64,000 nucleotides of DNA from Lichenostomus cassidix (taxonomy: Eukaryota > Chordata > Aves > Passeriformes > Meliphagidae). Below, in pieces: positions 40,370-53,800 of this stretch. The notes beneath the pieces are model-generated. The model saw only the letters and a list, made by a program, of their open reading frames with translations, searched no databases and had not been told where the DNA came from. How positions within the stretch are numbered: the stretch's first letter is position 1; every line of letters starts with the position of its first letter. The stretch is taken from positions 107,932,443 to 107,996,442 of the forward strand of contig CM039182.1 in NCBI GenBank assembly GCA_008360975.2, read 5' to 3'. The position numbers and the translations under genes are program-made.

Positions 40370-41385
40370 AAGAACCAGATGGGCTCTCAGGAGAAGCATC
40401 TGTGTTTGGCTGACCCTGAGCCAGGAGGAAGCAGCAAGTGGGTGACATCAGTGGGTGACTCCTTGCTTCAAGGGACAGACAGACCCAGCTGCCAATCTGA
40501 CCTGCTCTCTAGACAAGTTTGCTGCTTGCCCACTGAGAACTTACGAGAGAGGATTAAATAATAACAATGTGTGTGACAAGGCAGTGAGTGTCTGCTGTGG
40601 ATCCCCTGACCAGGAATAACAAGTGCATGAGGCTTTGCATGGGCAGCCAGAAGCAGCCACCCATCTACAGACCTTGATCCTCATGGGGCATTTTAACCAC
40701 CCTGACACTTGCTACAACAGCTTAAGCAGCAGCTTTGCTGCATGGAAAGCACAGCTTGGCAGAACAGGACCTGGTGCTCCTGACTCCATGAGAAAACAAT
40801 GTGCTTTTGACACAAAGGAGGCCCATGACATCTTGGGCTGTATTTGGAGTGTTGCCACCTGGTCAAAAGAAGTGATCCTTCCCTTCTAATCAGCACTGGT
40901 GCGTCCAGCCACACCTGGACTGCTGTGTCCACTCCTTAGTGCAAGAGAGACATGGACATGCTGCAGACAGTCCAATGAAGGGACACAAAACAATGGACTG
41001 GAGCCTCTCTCTGATGAGAAAAGGCTAAGGAATGTGAACTTGCAGCCTGGAGAAGGTTCAGGGGGGATGTTATCAATGTATACCAGTACCTGAAGGGAAG
41101 GTGCATAGGTGGCAGAGGCAGGCTCTTTTCAGTGTGCCCAGCACAGAGGCAGCAGTACCTGAAGACCAGGAAGCACATTTTTATCTTGAAGGCACGTTTT
41201 CACTTTGAGCACTGGAACAGTTTTCCCAGACAGGCTGTAGTCTTCCATCCTTGGAGATACTTAAAATCCACATGGTCCAGAACAACCAGCTGTAAGTGGC
41301 CATGCCTGAGCAAAGAAGCTGGACCAGAGGACCTCCAGAGGCCCCTTCCCACCTTAGCCTTCCTGGGAATTCCCCTTTTCTTGAA
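40370..41385 (+). mobile_element. CR1 LINE, degraded, with internal deletions
   Basis: Earlier CR1 text (CTGACCTGCTCTCTAGACAA near 40500) is followed by ORF2-end and 3' UTR text: TGAGAAAAGGCTAAGGAATG, TACCTGAAGGGAAGGTGCAT and GACCTCCAGAGGCCCCTTCC. The frame is broken throughout. It lies between the intergenic desert and the presumed desmocollin 3' UTR. Confidence 0.8.
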
Positions 41386-41749
41386 GCCAGATAACCAAAC
41401 CTTACATTCCACTTGTCTCCTGATCGTAATATTGTAACCCTCACTATACTAACATTCTGCAGCTTTGTGCCAAACGTTAAAATCTGGGTTATTGGTTTTC
41501 CTTATGATGTTTTCAAAATAGGCACTGTGTATTTTCTACAATTTATCAGCAAGATGATAGAGTAATGCTTTGTACTTTTAATATCCTGAATTTGCCAAGT
41601 ACAAATTCCAGCCATGGCTTATGCTGCAAGGACAAGTACTACTAGCACTATGGCACTATAGTGGCCTAAAACCATTTGCATTAAAATTTAAAAATTGAAT
41701 CCCCTTCAGTAATAGGCATGCTTATATTCACAAACTGGTTCATGCACAA

Positions 41750-44680
41750 GAAATGAAGAGTTTTTATAGAAGATAGTTTTATTTTGCAAAAAATTTATTA
41801 CTCACTGTTGTAAAAAATATGATGTTAAGATAATTTTGACACAGCTAGGTAGTTTGCAGATTACCTAGCTGCAGGGAAGAAATCTTCACAATTTTTAAGG
41901 CAATTCAAGACAGTAACAACAAGTGAATTACACATTTTGAAATATTCCATTTATAAGCTTTACACAAATGTTACCTGGTACTTGGTATCTGTAAACTTTA
42001 ATGCTTTATACAAAGTTTCCATTCACATAATTAGAAGATGCAACGAAAATAATGTTTTACAGTTCTTTTTTAAAGCCTCTTACTTCCACTCTTGGTTTTA
42101 CAGAAATAGCTGGCTTAACACAGAACTTTAATTTTTAAAAGAGACAGAGTAGAAGTGATTCCAGATTTCTAAGTCGTTTAAAAATGGGGAAAAAAAGTAA
42201 TTATCTATCTTTGCTGAAATGTAAGAAAAACACCCAAATAAAACATTTTTAAGGTAAATTAGACTAGAAAAGCATTATTTTGATTTAAATAATTTATTAC
42301 TTTAACTCTAGGGCGGTAAGTTGGCAAACATCTACTTAAAACAGCCAACACTGATTCAATTTAAGCTCATACAAATTTGGTCTATTCTTTTAGAAAAGTA
42401 CTACTACTATATTTCATGAGGAAAGAAACCATACTCGCAGAGGTTTCTCTACACCACCCTCCAAGTAATTTTCCAAAGAGTGCAGTCGTTATTCATCCTA
42501 GGTCCTTCTGAACCATAGGAGTTTTATATAATTTAAAATACAAACAAACAAAAACACCACCAAACATTAAGAGAGGGAGGGGGAGACATTAGTATTACCT
42601 TAAAAAGTGTATAGCCAATAACTAAACATAAAGATGCAAGACACAAAGCAGCAAGAAAATCACTAGAGGACAGATTTTCATCTGGCATAAAGTCAGCATA
42701 CCTCCACTGGCATCAGCAGAGCAATCCTGACTTGTATCAGCCACAAATCTGACTGTCCATGTACAGAAAAACTTTGTTTATGTTAGCAAAAACGATGAGC
42801 AGTGTTCAGGAGAGAGGTGTTAGCAACACAGTTTCTAAATGAAGTAAGTTCATAACACCTTGGTTCTCATCTAGTATTTTCCTGCTGATGACTGTCACTC
42901 TGGCAGTGTATTTACTTTCAGGATGAATTCATTACCACTTTCAAATGATACACTAAAATATATGTAACATTGGTCTACGAAGTTCTTAACCACAGCTAGT
43001 TCTTACCAAAAATATTCTGAAGGCCATTTACAGTGTGAAACTTAAGGTTTTAAAAGTACTATTTTATAACGTTGGTAAGTTTTTATACTGTTATGGGTTT
43101 TCACTGACCATAATTTGTGTGGAATGAACTGCAACCACTGGAAATCAGCAGTAACTGAAATTTAGAGCACCATGACTCCTGGCTGTTACCAAGTATTCCT
43201 TTTACAGATCATTAGCTACAGTAAATTTTTTTTAAAATATCCCTAAGGCATATGTTTACAGAGCAAATCCTAAAAGCAGAATTATAGCTACAGAAATAAG
43301 TAATTGCACAAGTTTCTTATAGGCACCGAGACGTTCTTTTAAGGCACAAGAGAATTCCCAGAGTGCAGAAGACAGATTACTTAACCAGGAGTGCAAACAT
43401 TAAAAAAAACATTTAAAACCTGGGAAGAAGAGGTGGAATTTCACCTGCTGCTTATGGCAGCATTCAGATCCCACTACTGTCATCTGCCAAAGGTATTTCA
43501 GACTTTTTGTGTGTGTATATGTATATATATATATAGTGTATATGTGTGCTTAATCTAGTACAGTAACAAAGGGGATTCAGATGATTTCTGCCAGAGATGT
43601 GTGTAAACGCTGACCTCTACAACTACCACATACTACACTCAAAACAGTTTCTCCCAGTGTAATTTTGCACATCAATAAAAAGATATCTGTAAAACACGTA
43701 ATGCAGAGTATGCTCAATCCATTTGAGCTGTATCTTCTGTCAAGTTCTACTTACAAAAAGAAAAAGTTCAATGAAGTCCATAACAGGGCAAGTAGGCAAC
43801 GTAGTGGCAGCTACACTGGACAAAACTCTTGGCAATGGTCATCATTTCTGCAATGATACTATGTCAAAACTCACAAGAAACTGAGGTACAAACTTAGGTG
43901 AAGTAAACATGAGATTTATATTGCATTCATTTGAAGTATGATAGTTTCCTCTATTGCATGATTTTTTATTTTTTTTTTGATCCCTTATTTCCTTAAAAGA
44001 AAAATACATCCTCGCATACAATGCTGATACCCTATGTGGTGATGCCATAAATCCCTTAGGATAGCAAGTTTGATGGGTGGTAACCCATTAGGAGAAAAAT
44101 ATATTTTTGAATATTATTTTACATATATACAATATATATATATTTAATTTTCAATCAAAATGTAAAGTTTTCTTATATACTCATTACTATTTTTATGTCC
44201 AAAATGAAAAAATATTTTGTATCTCAGTTCATATAAGTTAAAAGTTAACAAGGTATTTGATATCCACCAACACTATTATTTGCTTCATTTCTACAAAATT
44301 AAAAGAAAACAAAGAAACAGTGAGTTATAAAGCTTTCCTTCTCCAAAGCCAAATACAATAAAATTTTGAAGCTAAATAATTAGTTAAAAGAACACCAAGT
44401 TTTGCATTGTAAGTAATCACAAAGAATGCAAAATGTAATCTAAGTAGAAACTAGCATTACTCTACTAACCTAGTCTAAAGACAAAGTATTTTTAAGCCCT
44501 TTTTTCTGATAGAATGTGTCCAGTGTAAATGTAAATTTAAAGCAAGAGTTATTTACACTCTCACCTGTCTATCTTAATTTTGATAAATCTCTGCCCCCTC
44601 AATTCCAAAATACCTAATATCACAAAAGTATGACAGCCACTTATTTACAGGTTTTTTTTTCAGCACTGTGAAAGGCACAT
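41750..44680 (-). other. Probable desmocollin 3' UTR
   Basis: AT-rich, repeat-poor sequence follows the stop codon and continues until the CR1 fragment that ends near 41385. On the minus strand, candidate poly(A) signals are ATTAAA at 44148-44143 and AATAAA at 43970-43965, 42298-42293, 41799-41794 and 41783-41778. Which one is used cannot be told from sequence. Mammalian DSC2 3' UTRs run to a few kb, so the distal pair near 41.78 kb is plausible. Two TA-rich microsatellites lie inside (43508-43548 and 44121-44146). Confidence 0.5.
43508..43548. repeat. TG/TA microsatellite in presumed 3' UTR
   Basis: Alternating GTGTGTATATGTATATATAT and similar units. It would be transcribed if the 3' UTR extends this far. 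Confidence 0.9.
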
Positions 44681-44878
44681 TTATCTTTTGATGCATGTTT
44701 CTGCTAATGTCCTAAACTTGGGTTCCAACTGATCTAAGAAGTCAAGTGCCTCTTCTTCATGCTGATCACTGCAGCAGCCTACAGAGCCAGCCAAGGATCC
44801 TTTTCCTTCATAGTTATATGAAAGGAGATAATCTTCAGAATGCTTCTGTTCTTCATCCTGTCTGCATAGGTGCACCTT
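44681..44878 (-). CDS. DSC2: Desmocollin exon 17: catenin-binding C-terminus ('a' form)
   Basis: 198 nt coding, acceptor ATCCAG, stop TAA at 44683-44681. It encodes [19 protein letters not shown], then [17 protein letters not shown] and [15 protein letters not shown] at the end. This is the intracellular cadherin segment that binds plakoglobin (gamma-catenin). Only 85 bp of intron separate it from exon 16. In the 'b' isoform this sequence would be 3' UTR. Confidence 0.96.
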   Translation of the reverse strand, partial: KVHLCRQDEEQKHSEDYLLSYNYEGKGSLAGSVGCCSDQHEEEALDFLDQLEPKFRTLAETCIKR

Positions 44879-47800
44879 CTGGATAGGAAGAGAACAGATC
44901 TTATTATTTTCTTAAATTGTTATCCTAAACATATTGCAAAAAAATAATTTCATTTTGATTTACCTTTCATTCAATTATTTTTAATCAGAGTGTGTCCTCT
45001 AATGGATTCCTACATACAAAAAATGCACATGATTGGTCTGTATCATTACGACTACAAAATATAAGTATTTAATAAAGAAATAATTTCTACTAATCATGTA
45101 TGTAACAATAAAAGAGGAAGAACCTGTTTAAATAACCTGTCAAGCAACTAAAATTCACTGAAAATTAAAAGACTGATTTACACGTAACTAGTTAGGCAAG
45201 TAGTGAAGAGTTTTTCCATCTCCAAGAAATAGAGTGACTACATTTCTAATTCATTCCTGCTCCATTGCTAAGTCAAATAGAAGATTTAAATAAGCACAAA
45301 GCAAGCAGTTAGAATAAAAGCAAACAGACATTCTCGGAAAAACTCACAAAAGCTTCAGTAATTATTCTAAATTATTCAAAATGAAAAATAGCATGGTGCT
45401 TATAGTTTAAGCCACGAAAAGAAAGTAATTTACACTTACAGCTGAAATATATTAAGGATTACTTCTAGAAAGAGCAATATTCCAAAGGGGATGCAGAGGA
45501 GCAAAGGAGAGGAAAAATGAAATGAAACCAAAACCAGAAAGCCACCTTTCTAGCACATTTACATGTCTTCCTTGAAAAGCCTGTATATATTGACCATAAC
45601 CTACACTTCAAAAACATCAGTTTCAGAATACTTACTTCGCCTAAACGAGGATGTGTGAAATTATGCCACTCTGAGTAGGAGTATCTACACGTATCCATCA
45701 TAGCCTGTCCTCCTCCTCCTTCTTTAACTGATCCCAGAGTCTGATGTCCACCTCCCTTGACTGATTCCAAGGTATGCCCTCTTCCTTTTACCATTTCAAA
45801 TGTTTGCTGCTCTCCTGTTTTCACTCCATACCCTCCTTGATCACATGTGTTTTGTAAAGGAATTATATTGTGATCCTAAATAAAACAAAACAAAAAAAAT
45901 GCAGTACTGAGGGTACCTTTTTTTCCCTCCCTATTTTTTACCTTTTTAATTCCAAAGATGAAACAGTGAGTAGAAACAGTCTCAACTGAAACTTGAGAAG
46001 TCTCCATCTCTGCACTGTGATATTTTGAACAAAAGGGTATCCTTATTCTATAAAGGTCAGTAAATCATCTTTAAAAAGGATACTGTGACAAGATAGAAGA
46101 GGGGATATCTACATTTAAATATGATATGAGATCCAGAAACTGAGGTTTTATCCCAGTGACATGTTTAATCCATATACTAGTTTATAATGGCACTACATTA
46201 TGCTTCATAGGCAACAAGAAATTAGACACTTGCAATCATAAGGATTTCTTGGTTTTCAACATGAAGTATCGTTTTCAAACTTATCTCCTCTTCTTGGGGA
46301 GAACATTGTCAGGGGGTGGAGGACAACAGAGAAGAGGTAGAGTCTAAAGAGCTACATTCTTGTGTATGAACACAGTCCTGGACTGAACTATGTTCATGGT
46401 AGACAGAAAGAAGTTTAGATGCCAAAAGCAAGAAAGATTTCATGAACACGGGCTGTTCATGAAATCAACTGCATTTGGGGTCATGTTTCAGGGGCAGGGC
46501 AGAAATTGCACCTGCAATTTACAACAGGTATCTGATAAATATAAAAATCCTTCTCCACGGAAAAATAATGTTTTGCTATTAACACATATTTAACATAGGC
46601 AAAATAATAAATTTCCATCTAATCTCATTGTTAAAAATGACTGAAAATTTTATTTAAATGTTCACCTGAAGCTTTCCACCAAATCCTTAAAATCTGGAAG
46701 AATTACAAGCAGCCAGCCAAATAACTACAAGGTATGCTTAAATGTATATGGTACTACCACCTCTGCCTAAAGTAAGAATTTCCAAATTCTTGTTAAATAG
46801 CAAAGTATATCTAATGATCCCTGCACTGATTGCTTATTCCTTTACCAAATCATTTACTTGCAGGTAGTCCTGTTTTCAAACTGCAATGCTATGGACATCT
46901 TAATTGCAAGTTTCTGTGTTGAAACAAATAGACAACTTACCATCACTTCTTCTCCTGGAGCTTCTGTGTTTGAAATGATTAAATTGTGATTGGCACAATC
47001 ATCAGTCACCTGCCTGTGCATTACCCCAGCACCACAGCAACCACAAATTGTGATCAGGATCACTACAGAAAAGGAAACAATACTATAAACTTTACCTCAC
47101 AATGGTATCTACTTATGTTGGATAATGAATTTTAAGGACCTAAGCATTAGGTATGGTTTAAAAAAATAATTTATTGCCAAAAATGCCCATAGTCAAAGCT
47201 GTATATATTAACTTTTTTTTTCAAACAGTATAGGGATTTTTCACTGCACTGTTGAAATATTTCATTTTCTGAAACACATCTGTTTTTTCCAAAAGACATG
47301 CAAGCATCCTTTACGAAAGCACTGTGACCCACACAACTTTGTAGTAATGAAAAATTTAGTCCAAATCCAGAAGAAAAATCTTGTCTTATGCCTACAATAA
47401 CAGTGCACATAATGAATTTTTCATCTCTGAATATGCTGATGGCAAATATATCATAAGTAACTAATATGCAAGCTAAATGTCCCAACACCAGAAACTTCTG
47501 CTTCACAGAAAAGGTCAGCAGAACCCTGGAGGACTTCCAGCATTATGCTACAGAACAATTTTATTTAAACCCTTGTATTTGTTTTATTCCACTTAATAAT
47601 ACCACTTTTTGCTGCCACAGACTCAGCCAGAAATGACTTTGCATAAAATAATCATGTACAACTAATATCTGTCCTAAATAAATGACTAAAACTTTAATTC
47701 AGAGAACCATTCTGTTTTCTCTGCTTTTCAAATTGTTAGCTTAAAAATAAAGAAGCCCACAAGGAACAGAACAGTTCTACCTAACTGCCCACTGAGCAAT

Positions 47801-50800
47801 CTGATCTCTGAACATATAAACTTCTGTGAAAATTGGCCAAGAGCCACTTTCAAGCTAATTTAGCCTCTGTAGCATCAGCTGTCAGTGAGATCTGCATCAG
47901 TGATTCCAGCAGGTTGGCTCCTGATGCTGACAGATTGGGAAGAAGACATTCATGACAGCACTGAGTAGAGGAAACAGTGAAATAAAGGATCTTTTACTCT
48001 ATCCACAGTAAAATAAAGGATCTATTTTTAAGTTCAGTCAAGAGGCAGTGAAAAAGAGGTAGCTGATGGTTCACACAGTTCCTCTACTGCATGTTCCCAC
48101 ATTTGAAAATTCCAACTTCAGGCTTTGTCCTAAATTTGGGTACCCACCCTGTTGTGATAAAACATTGATCTAGCTTTCAAAACATGTCCAGATCCTAGTG
48201 TTCTAGCTACTTAAGTAAGAACAGCTAGCTGAGATTCAACAGGAGCAAGACCATTTAACTAACACCAGAAAAAATGTATAACAATGAAGGGGGAAAAAAA
48301 ACCCCGAACTCCGAAATACTAGCTACTGTAGCATGTCCTCTGTGATTTTTAAGGATGTTATTAGTTAGATTATGTTTGATTCTGGTAAAAAAAAAATTAC
48401 TTGGTTTTGCTTTTGTATCACTATCATCATCTCACTGGTTAATAGCAGTATTACCCTTTTACAGAATCTGCTGGGTTTTGGGCAACTCCAGTAACACAAC
48501 ATATATTCAAGGTTTTGGTCTGTCATGGAACTATTCAACCTGTCCTTAATGTTTCTGCATGTGGGATGGGGCAACCCTGGATGCATGTGTCGACTGGGGA
48601 ATGAGATGCTGGAGAACAGAGCTGTGAAAAGGGACCTGAGGGTCCTGGTCAATGGCAAGTTGAACATGAGTCAGCAGTGTCCTGGCAGCCAGGAAGGCCA
48701 ACCCTGTCCTGGGGGGCATCAGGCACAGCATTGCCAGCCGGGTGAGGCAGGGGATTGTCCTGCTCTGCTCTGCACTGGGGAAGCCTCACCTTGAGTGCTG
48801 GGGGCAGTTTTGGTTGCCACAATATAAAAAGACATGAAACTGTTAAAGCACATTCAAAGGAGGGCCACAAGGATGGTGAAGGGCCTTGAGAAAAAGCCTT
48901 ATGAGGAGTGGCTGAGGTCACTTGCTCTGCTCAGCCTGGAGGAGACTGAGGGGAGACCTCACTGCAGTCTGCAACTTCCTCAGGGGAAGCAGAGGGGCAG
49001 ACACTGATCTCTTCACTCTCATCACCAGTGACAGGACTCCAGGAAATGGCATTAAGCTCAGTCCAGGCAAGTTTAAATTGGATTATCAGGGAAAGGTATT
49101 TCACCCAGAGGGTGGCTGGGCACTGGAACAGCTCCCCAGCCTGATAGAGTTCAAGAAGCATTTGGACAATGCCCTCAGACACATGGTGTGATTCTTAGAG
49201 TGTCCTGTGCAGGGCCAGGATTTGGACTCGATGATCCTGATAGGCCCCAGATCAGTAAATCCAGTATATGCAATGATTTCAGAATATATGGGCTCTTGTA
49301 AAATCCCTTGTGAAATCCAGTGTCTCAGATACTTCATGTTTTAATCCACAACACAAGAGAAATCACAAAATGCTCTGGGAAATTGATTTCAGCGCTCCTA
49401 GAAAAAGAAATGTTTCTACAACTCACAGACTTTTTTGAAGTCTTTTGGTTCAAGTGCTAACGGCAGGTTTTTTGGCCTCACTCACATGAACATATGGACA
49501 TCTCACACAAAAATACACAATACACACACAGTAACTAAGCACAAGACAAGAGCAGGAAGACTGTGATACTGATACAAACAGAGCAGGTACATTAAGTCAG
49601 TGATGACAGCTATACAACCACCAAAATAAAAAATCTTTGAATTAAGTTTGAATCAGGTTCTCTCAACTAAATTTATAATTAAGTGAATTTGCACTTTGTG
49701 TTTAAAAGAGGTGTACTTACGCAGCAATAACAATGATCCTAAGATCATTGCAAGGATGGCCCAGAGACCAAGGGTAACATTCCCACCAGCAAGCTGACGA
49801 GCTCTGCCATCACATTCAGTTGGAGTTAAACAATCACAGAGGTTAACTCTTACGGTGTTCTCTCCTATCTTTCCTCCATTATCAATCACACTTACAGGAA
49901 TTTCATAAATTCCATATGGAATATCACCCTTTGGTGAAAGATACCAAGAATTATCTGTAAAGAAAAAGAACCAAAACCAGATCTAGGGTCAACAATACCT
50001 GCAATTCATTTGTCACAAATGCAACCATAATTACAATTTTCCCTTCTGCTACAGCTACTAGATCCACATTAATTAGTTTCAAGTTAGATTAAATGCGTTG
50101 ATACAAAACTACATCTTGACAGGATTTGTACTTTCAGCACCTTTTAAATGTTTGAACTGAAAAAGGTATAAATACCTTATACAAACTTCTGAAAACATGT
50201 GAGTTGAAACTCTGAAGTTAATTTAGTCCATTATAAGAAACGACACTACTTAGGCTTACCAGTAAAGACCATCAATTAAACTGACATTTATTAAAAAGAC
50301 TTTTGATAGCGTGACTGGAATAATTAATTGTAAACTTAAATTATACCTCTTCTCCTCTTTAGTTCTATTGCTGTATTCAGTGAGAATGACTATTTCCAGT
50401 GGGGGGAAAAAAATCATTTCATCTGCTCCCCTGTTTGGGAGTGGCAATGATTAATGACTATATGCTTTAAGGGGCAAAAGAAATCATTTGTAAAAAAATG
50501 TACAAGACTGACAGTGATGTACATAATGGTTGTTTTATGATGAGCTATATGAAACAACATGTATCATCTAAAATGTGGTTTTCAATTTGTCTAATATAAA
50601 CCTTGAAAGTCTTAGATGTCTTTGCTTTCAGACTTTTCTGTCTTTTGCCTTTCTTTAGTGAATATTTGATGGAATGCTTCAGAATCGGACCCTTTTCAAC
50701 TAATTCATGTCACCAGAGTAGCAAATGTATGTGCTGCTCTTGTTGCCATCATCTGGAAACCACCAGGAAACCACAAGCAGCTGTAACTTTTTGTATCAAC

Positions 50801-53800
50801 AAATTTTAGGAAACAGTGATCCTTTTAATAATAAATTATCTACTCCTATAAAAATTATAAAAATAACAAATAAATTAAAGAAGACAGTCAGGCTTTCTTT
50901 CACTCCGCTTTACCAAAGGTGTGCTGGCTAACAGCAGTACCAACAAAATAAACTTCAAGAATTTTTTTTTTTTTGTTAGCCAATAATCAATTTTAGGTAA
51001 AGTGTCAGTTTCCCAGTACTCCACCATAATAACAAAGTACAATTTTTCTTTGGAATATTAGCCATTTCATTCTTAAATTTCTTATGAATTATGAATCTAT
51101 AGTTCCTTTTCCAGCTCTTGATGCAATGCATCACATGCAGTTTTGTTCTCTCTTCTAATCTTTTTACGTCATAATCTCAGAGAGCAGCTGACTGCTGACC
51201 CAAGGATGCTGGACACAGATTCTTATTTATGCTTTAGGAGACAGATATGGTATCTTTCTCCTTGCTTTTTGGATGCCAACTGTGTGATCTTCCCTATGGG
51301 TCCATTCCCACTAGAGGGGAACTAGAGGGACCACTAGAGACCATAAGTGAGCCCCATATTAACTCCACTGACTACACCAATTCCAAACACCCAATCTATT
51401 CTTGCAGACCACCCAAGGGAGAGTCAGCAAAGCCTCCTCTGGCAGCCTGCAGCTAAGTGAGGAGGAGGAACTTTTAACATACCATCATGTGGAGTTAACT
51501 TCCACATGGAAGCCAGGTTCCGGTCAGTTATGCGATACACAAAGGGTGCACTGTAAGGAGCCTCATCACCATCCTGTGCCGTGAGGCAGATTGGTTTTCT
51601 GTCTCTGCACATGATATAGTCTGTTTGAGTGATTCGTGGGAAATTCTTGTTGCCAGGCACAATGCAAACCTGAATTGTTCCAGTGCCTGTTTTACCATCT
51701 AGGAGATAAAAATAACTAGGTTTAGCACTTAGACTTCTAACATTCACACATTAATTTCTGGTGCAAACTTTCACAATTAAATATCGTCAGCTGTAATATA
51801 CATGGTTAAAAGTAAGGTGGAGAGCAACTGCTGATTTAGCCAGGGAGAGGGGGGGTCTCACAGCTCTCTCTCAAGTGCTTCTTTCTACTTGGCTGGCTGC
51901 AGATGCATCAGCAGCTCCCACATCTCCATACTCTGCATGTGCAATGTATTTGGGAGCTTGTATATCTGTGCAGGAACACATACTATTCCAACAGGAGGAT
52001 AAGAGGAGAAAGAACCCACAAACCAGGAGTAAAGGACACTAAGACAAATAGAGGAAAGTGCAGAAAGTGAAGATCTCCAGCCTTTTAACTTCTGGAAGGA
52101 GAAAATTAATTACACTTTCCCTACCTTCCCTTCCCCTGGGAATACAAACACTAAGGAAGCAGCAGACTTCTTTCTGTCCTCTACCAAGTCACCATGCATT
52201 CATCAGTGGCACATACTATGTCACAAAAGTCTACATGCAAGAAATAAACGAACTCTTCCTCCTAATTACAGTTCTTCCAATACACAAATGGTCAATGCTT
52301 GTAAATGCATTCCAGTGAAATTACATCAACTCTACTTTGTAATCCTTTCTCTAGAAATAGTTGATTGCAGATGCCTATGTCATGTTTACTTTATAGACAA
52401 CAGAAGCTCTAAACAATTTAAATTTCCATTATTTACATGTAACTTTAATATGCAAATTTGGACAGACTTAGAATTTTTTGCTGCAAGGTCAACAACTTCA
52501 CAAAATCCTCTCTGCTTTCTCTGTTGTCAAGCTCACAGCTGCCAGGAACTATCACTTAAGAAAGAATAGTTGAGGAATAGAAGAAATATAATCCAGAGTA
52601 AAATCTCTCAATTTAGAATTACTAAAGGATTTTAAATGGGGCAGATAAGTTCTCAAAACATTGAGCTCTTGCCTGATTTCTAAAGGTTCTCCCTGACAAA
52701 TAATATTCCCTGAGCATTTGATAAAGCTACCGCAAAGACAATGGTCTAGACAAGCCATTGGTCTGAACCACTACAGTTGTCCCGACACTAAATTTGCACA
52801 TAAACATCTGTTACAGACCACAGAGAATGACAACATTCAGTACTCACTTCTGTCTATTGCAAGGACTGTGACATTGCATTGACCTCGTCTCATTTCTCCT
52901 ATGTCTCTGTCCAAGACTCTAACAGTTCTGACTTCACCCGATTTGTCATCTATGTTGATCCAATTGCACTGGCCAGGTGGTATCCGGTATCTGTGAAGAA
53001 CAGCTTGTCTTGTTAAAGATCCCAAACATAGCACACATGTGTACATACACACACACACACACACACAGACACACACATAAACACACAGATATTTGGATAT
53101 ACGTATTCATATACACTGACAAGTGTGCAGGTGCACACCCAAACATACAGCTTCAACGACTATTTCCCCCTTCCCATATCCCACCCATGCTGTACTAAAA
53201 AAAAAAAAAAAATAGCAGGAATTAAGGTTGTTTCATACCTTATGCCCTCACTATTTCCAGTTTCTGGATCTTCTGCTACGAATCTCCCAATAGCTGTCCC
53301 AACATCTTCGCATTCCTTAACGTCTAAGCGCAGCAGACAGGGTTTAAACACTGGTCCTTCATCCACATCCAGGACATGCACTGTGACAGAGCAGGTGCTC
53401 TGGGAAAGTTGTTGTGAGTGGGGAGCCAGCATGTAGGGTGCCTCATTGTTGACTCCAATCACCAGGACCCTTTGCTTGGCAGTTTCATAGTCCAGTCCCT
53501 GTAACAAAGGTGGGGTGTTGGTTTTTTTCCTTCAAACCAATACAAAATTTAACATTGTTTTCACAGCACGGTTATTACAGCTGAAACTACCATATTTATT
53601 TAAAATAGACAGCTATCCTTAAATAGCCGTCTTGAAACAAAGTAAAAGGACACTTTAAAAAAAAAAAAATTAAGTTTTAAGTTAGTCAAAGAAAAGGGCC
53701 TGAGAAAATACCCCTAGTAAGACAAGCAATACCACTGCACAATTTTGGATAAATATTCTGAAAATGAATTACTAAAAGAACAGAAAGCCATTAAATGTTG

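Noticed and set aside
52946..53146. Cysteine- and valine-rich frame
   Set aside because: It is simply the translation of the (CA)n microsatellite in intron 10.
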